Below are positions 48,801 to 58,073 of a stretch of DNA of 64,000 bases, one piece after another. Positions within the stretch are counted from its first letter, which is position 1; each line of letters starts with the position of its first letter. Under the pieces are notes generated by a model. That model saw nothing but the letters and a program-made list of their open reading frames with translations, had not been told where the DNA came from and did not search any database. The position numbers and the translations under genes are program-made. Source of the stretch: Mesostigma viride. Lineage: Eukaryota > Streptophyta > Mesostigmatophyceae > Mesostigmatales > Mesostigmataceae. The stretch spans positions 871,727-935,726 of the forward strand of contig RPFO01001598.1 in NCBI GenBank assembly GCA_009746045.1, read 5' to 3'.

Positions 48801-51800
48801 CTGTACCTGGGCCTGCTGGACGAGCTGGGGGACAACACGGAAATCCCCGACAAGATGGCGGACGTGCTAGACTTCCGTGCGCTGCTGCGCAACACGCTGC
48901 GCGTCATGGCACTGCTCAACGGCCACAAGCGCGACGAGGTGCAGCGCCGCATGTGGGCGTCCTTCAGCAAGAACACGCGCAAGGTGGGTGGTGCAATGTC
49001 AAAAGCAGCGGCTTTGATGTTGTTCTTTCGTTAACATTGAAGAAAGGTGTTTGGGATGCTCATTCCTGGGCCTTAAAGCTCACTGCACAGGCTTTTGTGT
49101 TTGCTTTGTCTGGGAGCTGATCCGCACAGGTTGCCATGACCATGGCTAAAGCCACTTTATGAAGATCATGGTACCGCTGATGCAGATTGCTTTCTCTCTA
49201 TTCACGTTCAAAATTTACCATGATATTGTTTTTTGCGCTGACACATGCTGCAAGTTTATGGAGGAACATGCTGGCTCCCTGCCAAGTACCAGCATCGGCT
49301 TACCCAGGCCCAACTTGGCTTGCAGTCATCCAAAGTGCATGCTTGGCAACCAGTGGCTAGGTAGAGTGGCCAAGGGTTTGCAGTTTGCACTTGAAAACCT
49401 TTCTGTGAACCCAGCACACATTAGCACAACTAAGAGCGCCATGTAATGTTTCTGTTTGCTTCATCCTGCTTTCCGGGATGACCATGGTCCATATGACAAG
49501 GTTGCGTCCTAATTTGCAACGGCATTGTAACCCATCCATCCTTACCCTATGAAAAGGGCATTGCGCGGCCCGTTACAGTGGTGTGAGGGGGTTGAAAGCT
49601 CGTCAAGTCCTAACCAATCATGTCCCTCCTTGAACTTTGCCATGGGACCTTGATGACACATTCGGCTCCGACTCCAGGTGCTCCTCGTCCAAGAAGCCCT
49701 GAAGGGGCTGTTGCTGGCCAAGAAGCTGGACGACCGCATTGCTGCTCGGATGCCACCTGGACCGCGACAGGCACGCTCTGCAGACGCCAGCAGCGTCCCG
49801 CCTGAACTGTCCGAGGCGCTCACACCACCCCACGCCTCGCTCAGGTCCTCAGTGAGAGGCCACGAGCAGCGCCGGTGCACGTGGCACACTGGCTGTGGCA
49901 AGCCGCAATTTGTGGGCCCGCACTGCCTGGAGCACGCGATCAGCCAGGATGATGAGCTACGCCATTTTTTGAGCGCCAACACATGCTCGGTGGAGATCCT
50001 GCGCAACAACAAGATTGAGCGCGTGCTCTTTGTGCTGCCGCACATGTCCAAGCTGATCGCAGGTTGGTAATATCAAGTATCACTGAAGAGTAATATCGTA
50101 CTGTAATCGTCTTTGTGCTTCCGCACATGTCCAAGCTCATTGCGAGTGCGTGCCACGCAGCGCACAGTGCAGAGCATTCTTCATCAAGACTAGGACTAGC
50201 AAGGGGAAGGGTGCTTTTCCCAATGTGACGGCATGGTGCAGCTGAACACAGAGACATGGAGAAAGAGAGGCGTACAGACAGACGGGAATGAGGCAGGCAG
50301 GCAAGCATGGACGGGTGGGCGGGCGAGTGCGCAGACAAGCTGACAGTCAGTAAAGACAGCAACAGACGTATCAGGAATCCGTTGAAAGCTACGACTTTTC
50401 GTGGGTCCGACACCGGTCTTTGATAGGCGGTGCCAGGTCACCCCCCCAATAAGTTGCTGATAATGCTCGCAGCTGCCAGTACGAGAGAGAAACGGTACCA
50501 TAGAATTCAACAGGCGAAAGTTCAAAGTTGACAGGTGGATGGGAAGAGGGATGCAGGCAGAGAGAGGGATGGAAAACAGACAGGCGCATGATGGCTGACA
50601 TGATAAATGAACTCGCAATCAACTGACCTATTAACATCTAACCAGGATGAATCAGCCGCTCAGGTCTGCTTAGGTTGGCGTTTCCGCCTTGGCACTTTTC
50701 TGATGTTCCCTTCCAATTTATTGTTTCATGATATGTGACCATCCAACAACAACCGATGGCACACAGCGGACCGGAAGCTGCAAGAGACCGCGGTGGCGGA
50801 ACTTCAGGAGGTGCCCCGCGAGAATCCACAGGAGAAGATGCAGCGCTTCCTCGGCAAGCTCAAGTATGCAGTATGAAGTATGGGACCACGTGTTCGGCCG
50901 CGCTCATGGGGATATCGGCAGAGTAGGGATGCTGTGCGAATGGAGCTAGCAACTGCCTGGCATTTCCATGCTGGCTACAGTCCTCATGGTGAACAGGGAA
51001 TTGAGGATGGCCACGCAGGGCGGAAATTTCACATAGATTGGTTGTATTTTGTTTAAATAATGAATTACTTGTAGCATATTTGTGCAAGGGGAATGGCTTT
51101 TCCACAGCTATACTGAGATCTCAGACAAGCGTGTCAGCTGTATGCGACGCTAGCCTAAGGAAGTAGTGTACCGAGCACGTGAGTAGGCTATACTTATGAT
51201 TAATATTATGGATGCACAAAAGTCTGATGCTCTAACTCGTTTTTTTGCCAGTTAGCATCCAAGTTGGTTTAAGTCTTATGATTTAACACAATAAGCTTAC
51301 TGCTTTCTAGCATCAGGGGAGAGTAATAAGCCACACTTATGTTCTCTACGGTAAAGCTAATATTCCATCGGAGGGACCTGCATCCATTTTCCCTTTATTT
51401 ATCCATGCCAGGTTTGTGCTGTTCAAGATTCGCCTCGCCAAGGGCACCAAGGGCACGAACAAGAAGTCGGCGCGCCCGCTGTGGTACCTGCTTGAGTACC
51501 GGAGCCTCGTCTCGCGCACGCCCTTCTACATCTCCCTCCTCATCTTACTGCTCGTCACCATCTGGTACGGCTCCGACAGCGATTCCTGGCGCAACAACGT
51601 GGTCCCCTGGGCCTTTGTCAAAGCGCTCGGCATCCTGCAGGTACGTGACTGCCTCCATGCTGTGAGGATGTGGTGTGCAGGTGTCTCTTCATAATCAAGA
51701 ATTGGTGATTGTATTCAAATAGTTAGAGTCAGAAAGCGGGATCCGCAGGGTGCAGAAGTGAGTGAGCAATTTGTTTTTGTGTATGGAACCCATGGATTCT

Positions 51801-54800
51801 ACATGGTGTTGCTGCATGCTATAGCGTCCCATGTTTGCCTTTCTGCTAGGTAAATATGAAGACATGTTGTGCAGGCGCTTCAGAAAATTCCCGTGCCTTC
51901 CAATTGCACAGAGCTGAGTATCACACTTGCGCCCAGCAAGATCAATATGTGTTGCCTTGAAAGGTTGCTTTTGTATGAAATTTCATTCATGACTTGTTGG
52001 ATGGTGAAGTATGCACCGCAGCGGTCATGTTTTCAGGGTGCTGGTATTTACATATCCTCGATGCTTCGCAGGCTTTTGTATGCCAGAGACAACTCCATTG
52101 TTAGTCTAGCCGGTTCCCTGCTTCCTCACACTCCTGTCCCTGCACACGCTCCACATATCTGATTGTGCCGGTCTGGTCCTTGGCGCCCCTGGCAGATCCT
52201 CGTGGGCATCATCTCCGTGCTTCTCTTCCTCATCAACGAGTCGCCGCTGCTCCTGTACAAGGCGGAGCACAAGGCCACCTATCAGGGGGCCCGGCATGGC
52301 AGTAGCAGCAGCAGCGGCAGCAGCGTCTTGGACATGCTACGCCTTCTCCACCGCTGGCTGCGAGGGGAGCACCGTAAGGATGGCGGGAGCATCGATGGGT
52401 TCGGGGAAGGGGGAGCTGGGATGGCCAAGGATGAGGGTGGAGCTGCGGGGGATGATACCGCGGCTGGCAGCGTCAGGAAGAGGGTGACGGTGCTCCGTGA
52501 TGTGGAGATTGCGACAGGCCAGGTGGAGGGGGGAACGTCATTGCTGTCGCAAAGTGAAGACCCGAGCTCTTTTTTACCTCCACCACCCAGTGGCCCCGCC
52601 AAGCCCCTTCGCAACTGGGCCGTCGTGAGGGTGCTGCTGCTCTCGCCGCATTTTTGGTACACCTGCGTGATGCTTGTGGCCAGGTAAGCATGCAGAGGAT
52701 GACCCCCCCGCTTGGCGGTGTGTATGGTGGTGTACCAGCCGGCTGCTACTAAGCGCCCATCGGCAGCAATTGTTTGCACGAGACTCTTTGTGCGTACGAG
52801 GTTTGATAGCACCAGACGGCGCCTTGGCAGTGGCAGGGGAAGCGTCGCTTAAACTCTCATCCTGGCGCCTGATTTTCCAAACCCTTTTTGTCATGTACCG
52901 TGTTGAACATTGTCTGCAAAGCTTTTTGCACCAGCTGGAAGGCTTGTTTACTTTTGTATCTTTGATCTATAGACCTGCCAGGGCTACCCACTCATGTGCA
53001 CTTGTGCCTCTACGAGCACAAGCTTCAAAAAGCATGGCTTGGGAGAGGGTCAGGCGAAGGCCAAGGACAATATGCATGGGCTTCAGATGATGGATTAAGC
53101 AGGAATGATGTGGTTAGGGGTGACTTCTTGGTAATTGCACTAAACTACCGGGAGGGGTAAAGGAGGAGCATGCGTTCCAGGTGGCTCAGTTGTTACTTGG
53201 CTACCATGATTTGCATTGCGCAAGGCCCTCGTACGTTTCACAGTTTTCGAAAAATATGATCAGTGTGGTCTGTTATCACCTGCCAAATGCCTGTATTTGT
53301 ACATGATGAAAACCCCAGTGTTTCATCTTTGCATTTGATCATGCTAACCCCTGCTGCCCCTCTTCTGCCCCTCTTCTGCCCCTCTTCTGCCCCTCTTCTG
53401 CCCCTCTTCTGCCCCTCTTCTGCCCCTCTTCTGCCCCTCTTCTGCCCCTCTTCTGCCCCTCTTCTGCCCCTCTTCTGCCCCTCTTCTGCCCCTCTTATGG
53501 CCCTCTTCTGCCCCTCTTCTGCCCCTCTTCTGCCCCTCTTCTGCCCCTCTTCTGCCCCTCTTCTGCCCCTCTTCTGCCCCTCTTCTGCCCCTCTTCTGCC
53601 CCTCTTATGGCCCTCTTCTGCCCCTCTTCTGCCCCTCTTCTGCCCCTCTTCTGCCCCTCTTCTGCCCCTCTTCTGCCCCTCTTCTGCCCCTCTTCTGCCC
53701 CTCTTCTGCCCCTCTTCTGCCCCTCTTCTGCCCCTCTTCTGCCCCTCTTCTGCCCCTCTTCTGCCCCTCTTCTGCCCCTCTTCTGCCCCTCTTCTGCCCC
53801 TCTTCTGCCCCTCTTCTGCCCCTCTTCTGCCCCTCTTCTGCCCCTCTTCTGCCCCTCTTGTGCCCCTCTTCTGCCCCTCTTCTGCCCCTCTTCTGCCCCT
53901 CTTCTGCCCCTCTTCTGCCCCTCTTCTGCCCCTCTTCTGCCCCTCTTCTGCCCCTCTTCTGCCCCTCTTCTGCCCCTCTTCTGCCCCTCTTATGGCCCTC
54001 TTATGGCAATCTGTGCCCATTTCCTTTTGCGGCAGCTTCCTGGGCGTGCTCATCTCCCCCTTCTTCTACGCGGTGCACCTGGTGGACTTCATCATCTACA
54101 ACCCGTCGGGCAGCATCGTGCTCGAGGCGGTCATCGTGGGCGGGCCGCTGCTGCTCAAGACGGCGCTCGTGGGCGTGCTGGTCATCTTCCTGTTCAGCAT
54201 CGTCACGTTTGTGGCGTACAACGCGAACAACGACTCGTGCGAAACCTTCTACCAGTGCATGGGCCTGCACTTGGTCTATGGCCTCATGCCGGAGGTGGTC
54301 ATCGGCACCGTTGTGGATCCCGGCAGCTGGCAGTATGTGCCAAGCACCATCACGCGTGACTCCTCGCACCAGACGCAGACGTTCTTCCTGCTCACCTTCT
54401 ACATCATCTGGATGTTCCTGCTCAGCAACGTCATCACGGGTCAGGTGAGTGCAGCTTTCAGTCAGGGGCCAGAATTCGGTCCAGGCATGCAGATGGCCGT
54501 CATTTGTTTGTCATGCCTGTCTCGGATTCCTGGCACCGCTTATGGCATCCACAGTTCTGGCGGACCTTCACCGACTTGCTGTGATGCATTTTTTGTTGTG
54601 CAGCAGATCCCATTTCACTGTACATGGCACTGATGATGCCTCCATATGGATTACAACGCATGGGTGAGTGGGCAATGCTCAGGCAGCTGTACATGCCACA
54701 TGTCAAGCAATTATTTCAATTTGCGTCAAGCTATTGGGTGATACTGGTGGCATTGTCACACTTAAGTGTGGCTCCACCCCATGTCTATGGCCACTTGCAA

Positions 54801-57334
54801 GCTTCTGGACTTAACCCAGGGTTAAGCCAATCGCGACCTTTTCTTGTGGCAGACTTGCGTTACAGGTCACACCACCAGCGACAGGAAGGGAAGGCGCGAG
54901 TGTCAGTCTCAGAGAACTAGAGAGGAATATTAGGTCCCTGCCTTTGTGATGCCAGTTTTTCCCCCCTGAGTTGTCGATAGTGAAGGAAAAAACTCACCTA
55001 TGCCAAAAAGGCTGTCTGATGGACAATCCAGCATATTTATTGAGGGGAGGATCCATAGAAGTGACGGCGTTTTTATGAGCGTTTAAGGCAAGTCTGCTGC
55101 CAGTACAAACTGTTCCAAGGTCTTTCGCAGTTGTTTGTCTGCATGCGGATGGCATGTGTTGCCCACACCGGCTCACGGTCTTCTCTTCCATCCTATCTGC
55201 AGCTTGCAGCGGATGCTCCGACGGTACATGCTGTATGTAAGGGTGGCTTAGAAGTGTATTTGTTGGTTGTCTAGGGCCGTTCATACCTGACATCCGCATC
55301 TGTTGTCTATACCTGTCATCCACTACCCATGTGAGACACCACGTTGCTGCTCATCTTCTCTGAGACACAATGAATGCCCTGTGATTGCTGCTTGTGCCGC
55401 CCCCTCCCCAGATTGTCGATGCTTTCAGTTACATCCGGCTGAGGAAAGCGACCATGGCCAAAGACCTCAGTATGTCGTTGTAATCGTTTTCCGTGTTGTG
55501 GGCGGCGGTTCTACCTCCCATGCTACAGATCGTGGCACGGGACCTGTTAGCAAGATACTACTATTTAATTTTATTCACTGCGGGATATAACCAAGGACTG
55601 CTACATGAGAATGCTGGCCTCTGGCCACAGTATTCCTGAGGCTTAGCCCATACTACTTTACCCCTTTGATGCCATTGTGCATAGCGGTTTATCGATGGCC
55701 GCTGGCCATGGGGACAATACATGTTGTTACGTCAGTCGACCTGCCCTGCTTCTAAGCCATGCGTGTACTCTCATAACATAGCGGCTGGGATTTGAGAAAC
55801 GGTGTCGATGCCACAGCGTGACATGTTTGTTCCAGGTACACTGATCCCGGGAGGAAAACTTCATCCTGCTCAGGTAACGCGGTGCTGTTTCGCGTCCAGA
55901 AACAACTGTACACAAAAGTCACTGCTGCACTCAGCATTATAAATTGCGTCTCAACAAAAGACTACGGAGAATCTGGATTAGTCCCAGGTGCATCGAGCTG
56001 CAGCTTCTTACAGTTTGCATGGACCTTCTTACAGTTTGCTTCTTACGGTGTGCGTGGGGTGAAGGCATGGATAGCAGTGTTTATTTTTTAGACAAGGCCG
56101 TCAGAATGCTTTGCTGATTACCGTACCTCGATAAGGCAAGACTGGACAATTATATGTGTTTGCATAATGCTAGGCATGCTGCTGTTTTCTTGGGGGGTCC
56201 ACAATTATAGAGGTGTGTAGTACTCGAATCCCCCTGGGCACGGCCCCACCCCAGCCCAGCCTCCTTCCTTTTTTTCCCACCCATTCTCCACACTTGCCCC
56301 CGCATGGACAAGCATGCATTCACATATGCGTACATGTTCATGTACGATCTAATACCAGGCACGGGATTGAAACGCACCCGCTGTAGGTTCTAGCCATTGT
56401 GGAGTTTGCCGCCCAGCATAATGTGGCTCCAACACACTTTGCTTCCCATTCCTTTTGGCCCAGGCAAGGGAGTGAGGATGCTGACTATCCCTGTTGTTGC
56501 GGCTACTTGTGCCAGGTTTTGAGATACTACATACCAGGATGTCTCATTGTATCTAAACTGGAGAAGCAGGATCTAACTGGCATGGCAAAGCGGCTGTGCT
56601 GCACTTGGTGACCATGCGTTGGACCTGCAGACGAGCGCTGCTTCATCTGCAGCATTGAACGGCATCGCTTCGGGCAGCACCCAGACGCGTTCAAGGAGCA
56701 CATTGAGCGCGACCACAACCCGCTGTCCTACCTTTACTTTGTGGACTACGTCAGCAGCAAGGACCCTACCGAGTGCACGGGGCTGGAAAACTATGTGCTG
56801 CAGAGCGTCAAGGCCGACAATGTGGGCTGGATCCCAGTAGGTCGTTCCCTGACCCTGGAACGGCTCAGGCACGCGGGCTCCCTGGCACAAAGCCATGCCG
56901 CAAGCGCCTTCACCCCCGCCATGGCAAATGGGGCTCCTGGGAGTAGCAGAGGGGGCGTGGAAGTGCCGGACAGAACACTGGGGAGCCATCCTGGGCCCGG
57001 CAAGTGGGGGGATGGGGTAACAGGGAGCCGCCAGCCAGAGACCATCCCGGGCCTTGAAGCAATCCAGCAACAGCTGGAGGACATCAAGGGGGCGATGATT
57101 GGGAGAGAGCAGCAGATGAGCGGGGTGATAGATGTGGTGAATGATTTGAAGGGGAGGCTCCGGACCATCGAGGCTGTGGTGTTGAGACAGGGGGGGCTCG
57201 GCTCACCCACGAAGGCATCTAGAGAACCTGGTGAAGATCCACCTGCGTTAGCTGGTGGTAGCCCTGGAAGCAGCAGAGCCTCGCTGTCTGCGTGGAAAAA
57301 ACCGTTTGTTGTGTTGCCGACGGCCGGCAACTAG
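12870..57334 (+). CDS. Inositol 1,4,5-trisphosphate receptor-like calcium-release channel, 39 exons, ~4,090 aa
   Basis: This is an intracellular ligand-gated cation channel of the IP3R/ryanodine receptor superfamily; in animals the family releases Ca2+ from the endoplasmic reticulum. Exons: 12870-12946, 13048-13216, 14047-14281, 15542-15735, 16632-16699, 17535-17607, 18757-18875, 20599-20656, 22016-22111, 23260-23363, 24648-24726, 25522-25569, 25811-25942, 26426-26479, 26890-27026, 29285-29354, 29805-30067, 30664-30808, 31444-31574, 32169-32347, 33237-33504, 34507-34711, 35080-35934, 36798-37158, 39188-39418, 39853-39890, 40083-40310, 41113-41475, 41814-43935, 44329-44578, 45091-46683, 48027-48983, 49678-50062, 50767-50863, 51412-51640, 52196-52683, 54036-54444, 55412-55469, 56631-57334. 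All junctions are GT-AG and in phase. The total is a multiple of three once a single missing G is allowed in the 11-G run at 42921-42931. The start ATG (GAAATGG context) gives GDQCTLEN, like the animal N-terminus. The order of domains and the CFIC...H...H tail fix the family. Least certain: exon 5 end, exon 16 acceptor, exons 25-26. Confidence 0.93.
16720..16955. repeat. ~20-bp minisatellite in intron 5
   Basis: About eleven imperfect copies of a 19-20 bp unit of the type TGACTGGCTAGATAAGCAA, alternating GGCTAGAT and GGCGAGAT variants. It begins about 20 bp after the exon 5 donor. Confidence 0.9.
17240..17311. repeat. Short inverted repeat (hairpin) in intron 5
   Basis: The arms at 17240-17258 and 17293-17311 are complementary over 18 of 19 positions (GGCCGACTCCATTCACATG), with a 34-bp loop that contains a further ATTCACATG copy. 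It could be a tiny fold-back element or an RNA hairpin; no function is known. Confidence 0.7.
18757..25942 (+). other. IP3R exons 7-13: MIR-type second beta-trefoil
   Basis: These exons encode about residues 273-484. Exons 7-8 join as TILLRHRATGSCLS, the place of the IP3-contacting RTTGR loop in animal receptors. Exon 9 gives LLWKLEADVVEWSG, the LWE-E strand. Exon 10 gives KYRLKHLASRKYLISN, the clearest MIR signature here (F-K-HL-TG-YL in animals). Exons 11-13 supply the remaining strands (STLWVVHPMDSL, ITDGAVMPINSLVHCQ, NAEWKGWISAAA) and the helix-rich linker ERRETLVAVSAAM into the first armadillo region. All splice phases agree. Confidence 0.85.
21411..21803. mobile_element. Nested repeat element with tRNA B-box-like core in intron 8
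   Basis: A ~97-bp segment (TTAGTTTGGGTGCT.GGAAG ... GGCACTATTTA) is repeated directly at about 21411-21509 and 21707-21803. The end word GGCACTATTTAACCTAAC (21786-21803) has a perfect inverted copy at 21644-21661 and a near-perfect direct copy at 21492-21509. Between them lies GGGGTTTGAATCCGCC (about 21536), like the internal B box of tRNA-derived SINEs (GGTTCGANTCC). No full tRNA cloverleaf or clear A box was found, so SINE origin is a suggestion only. Confidence 0.5.
28522..28560 (+). repeat. (GGGT)n tract in intron 15
   Basis: About nine GGGT/GGGC units. The spaced GGG runs could form a G-quadruplex on this strand, including in the pre-mRNA. Confidence 0.9.
28987..29051. repeat. CTG/CCG then CGG triplet tract (self-complementary) in intron 15
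   Basis: CTG and GCC triplets run for about 45 bp and are followed at once by about six CGG triplets. The two halves are complementary, so the tract can fold as a GC-rich hairpin. Confidence 0.9.
37304..38143. repeat. Composite tetranucleotide satellite in intron 24
   Basis: Three blocks follow one another: TTCA/TTCG/TTCC units (about 37304-37495), GGTC/GCTC units (about 37496-38033), then pure ATTC (about 38035-38143). All share the 4-bp period, so all frames stay open and give spurious SFIH and GRSV proteins. The tract starts about 145 bp after the exon 24 donor. Confidence 0.95.
39188..41475 (+). other. IP3R exons 25-28: central helical region
   Basis: These exons encode about residues 1374-1660. 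Exon 25 starts VDILRIPQLTRVEGG. Exon 26 is a 38-nt micro-exon (AVVLFRHVVQGVE). Exon 27 gives PAHQLLFVPHLSTILFYLND and MELVGSIVSATFDTILHRG. Exon 28 gives IKVPIRSSQILVMQQLFKYE and HYHIQCVQLIALCCIANHQ. Helix-turn-helix character and position match the region between the RIH domains and the RIH-associated domain, but I cannot name a sub-domain. The exon 25 donor at 39419 and exon 26 acceptor at 39852 are the only canonical, in-phase pair I found. Confidence 0.72.
40620..40794. repeat. 35-bp tandem repeat, five copies, in intron 27
   Basis: The unit begins ACAGTACGGTGCTCGCTTCG and ends GCGGCCCGCTGA, recurring at about 40620, 40655, 40690, 40725 and 40760. The first three are almost identical and the last two diverge. 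Each contains GCTCGCTTCGCTCGC-like short inverted symmetry, which continues irregularly to about 40835. Confidence 0.93.
41814..43935 (+). other. IP3R exon 29: giant low-complexity exon with apparent 1-nt frameshift
   Basis: At 2,122 nt this is the longest exon. It opens EIMTVLRALDVWAGPSQAA, then runs through about 350 Pro/Ser/Ala/Gly-rich residues with no fold I recognise. At 42921-42931 lies a run of 11 G. Upstream the frame is open in one register; downstream the strongly coding register (SSSGSDSSP... EEGHKLWTGV, then helical ELSDVEETSLRMLASAVGQL) is the next one, as if one G were missing. From about 43000 the sequence becomes helical and family-like again up to the donor at 43936. The slip is either a homopolymer sequencing or assembly error, or a genuine lesion. 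Confidence 0.75.
44329..46683 (+). other. IP3R exons 30-31: RIH-associated domain with long disordered insert
   Basis: Exon 30 (about residues 2368-2451) gives YEAVLLLICLLETGRREVQE, TLLAFLKRETKFFDT, matching the LLEGGN--IQ-SF---L---K-EKFF pattern of animal receptors. Exon 31 continues LKRILQTAVADTSVYRRTM, then about 400 Ser/Ala/Gly-rich residues. It resumes with SGHFVDLLRLLQLMCEGQN, QTILFLECLQPMLLD and FIYEVIQGPCFENQ, the last being the diagnostic Y--QGPC-ENQ motif of the RIH-associated domain. The motif ends exactly at the exon 31 donor. Confidence 0.9.
47313..47738. repeat. 213-bp tandem duplication in intron 31
   Basis: Two head-to-tail copies (about 47313-47525 and 47526-47738) differ at only a few positions. 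Landmarks such as GGCTTTGTAGGTATCTTAAT (47321 and 47534) are exactly 213 bp apart. Both copies include a TTTTTCCAG splice-acceptor-like sequence. Confidence 0.95.
47791..48010. repeat. CCAAA and CCCATCC repeats before exon 32
   Basis: About 120 bp of AACCA/CCAAA pentamer is followed by about 90 bp of CCCAT/CCCAA pentamers. The tract ends about 16 bp before exon 32, so it occupies the place where the polypyrimidine tract and branch point would be expected. Confidence 0.95.
48027..50863 (+). other. IP3R exons 32-34: pre-channel helices and linker
   Basis: Exon 32 starts VAVVRSNLLRVSTHVFMSLD, then an insert of about 200 Pro/Gly/Ser-rich residues, then ELKVAILDLYLGLLDELGDN and NTLRVMALLNGHKRDEVQRR. 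Exon 33 ends CSVEILRNNKIERVLFVLP followed by HMSKLIA. This aligns with the animal TAQIEIVR-D---E-IVFPVP segment just before the membrane domain. A CTWHTGCGKPQFVGPHCLEH stretch in exon 33 has spaced Cys/His residues that could bind a metal; I do not know this from other receptors. Exon 34 gives KLQETAVAELQEVPRENPQE and a predicted helix. Confidence 0.82.
51412..55469 (+). other. IP3R exons 35-38: six-helix channel domain and pore
   Basis: S1 lies at about 51511-51572 (FYISLLILLLVTIWYG). S2 spans exons 35/36 (AFVKALGILQ / ILVGIISVLLFLI). Exon 36 holds a Gly/Ser-rich loop, then S3 (VLLLSPHFWYTCVMLVA). S4 runs on in exon 37 (FLGVLISPFFYAVHLVDFII). S5 is TALVGVLVIFLFSIVTFVAY. The pore loop has the conserved DSCETFYQC and then GLMPEVVIGTVVDPGS (filter codons at about 54292-54309). 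S6 is FFLLTFYIIWMFLLSNVITGQ, continuing in exon 38 as IVDAFSYIRLRK, the gate region (I-DTFADLR in animals). The spacing CETL...HGL...filter...S6 matches IP3Rs, but the filter residues do not. Confidence 0.92.
53357..54006. repeat. 11-bp minisatellite (CCCCTCTTCTG)n before the pore exon
   Basis: About 59 copies of CCCCTCTTCTG, with occasional CTTATGG variants (near 53494, 53606, 53991 and 54002). It ends about 30 bp before exon 37, forming a 650-bp pyrimidine-rich run into its acceptor. The APLLPLFCPSS-type open frame through it is an artefact. Confidence 0.96.
56631..57334 (+). other. IP3R exon 39: C-terminal CxxC-H-H finger and coiled tail
   Basis: It begins NERCFICSIERHRFGQH and continues FKEHIERDHNPLSYLYF, DPTECTGLENYVLQSVKADN and VGWIP. 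These are nearly diagnostic for the cytosolic linker of IP3 receptors: a zinc-binding C-x2-C...H-x5-H finger, then TEYTGPESYV and the LDWFP-like motif. A Gly/Ser/Pro linker follows, then a helical tail (LEAIQQQLEDIKGAMIGREQ ... DVVNDLKGRLRTIEAVV) that could be the C-terminal coiled coil. The stop is TAG at 57332-57334. No polyadenylation signal is obvious just downstream. Confidence 0.93.
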
Positions 57335-58073
57335 GGTAGCGCGATGTACATGTGAACTAAGTAAGTAAGTACTTGCGTGTCATGCGCATGGGCATGCCAC
57401 GGAACTTACTATGCTAATCTCATTAGAAAATAATTACACGAGAGTTACAAACATCGTCTGCATCATGCCCCAACCATTAAGTCACTAGAGGGGGATATAA
57501 TCCTCATCTGAGCTGTCCTCTACTGTACTGGCAGACGAGGCGGTAGTGTAGCGGCTATCCTCAGGGGCAATAACCTCCACCTGCGGACTTCTACCCGGGC
57601 GCATTCTAGCAATGGGCCGCGGGCCGGGGCCCGTGGGGAGAAAACAGGGGCATGCCTCACGAAGGTGCTTATCGCAGACATGTGATTTCTGGATTCTCCC
57701 GATTTCTGGCGTGCGCTGCGCTGGTTGTCTCCTTCAGTTGATGTGAACTAGGAGCCGGCATTATAAGTGAGGAAAGCCAGAAAATCACCATAGGCAAATA
57801 AAACTTATATTTGCTCCCTGCATAGCAGAGACACAGTCAATTAATTATCACGTAGACTGCGCCACGTGGGTACCTTAATAAAGGTACCTTCAACCCCTAC
57901 ACATAGGCATGATGCAGACGACATATTTTAAAATTTATAATAACTTACATCAGAGTGAAAGCACCCAATTAAACATGAACAAAGCCAACGCTAACAAGAG
58001 ATACCACGACAAAATAACTACAGCCGGCGTGGGACATGCACTCAATCCACACCGCGGATAGAAGTAAAACAGC
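57335..58073. other. Region 3' of the IP3R-like gene with retroelement debris
   Basis: On the minus strand, 57604-57485 reads as a 39-residue acidic tail ending TVEDSSDEDYIPL and a stop, possibly the end of a transposon ORF, though I cannot name it. About 50 bp near 57400-57450 (minus) match 58935-58985 (plus), including TTCTAATGAGATTAGCATAG. The 3' UTR of the channel gene must lie in the first part. Confidence 0.4.

Noticed and set aside
53238-54633. 456-aa protein with Ala-Pro-Leu-Leu-Pro-Leu-Phe-Cys repeats fused to a channel domain
   Set aside because: The repeat part is the intron 36 minisatellite. Only 54036-54444 is exon, and splicing from 52683 restores the conserved S3-S4 sequence.
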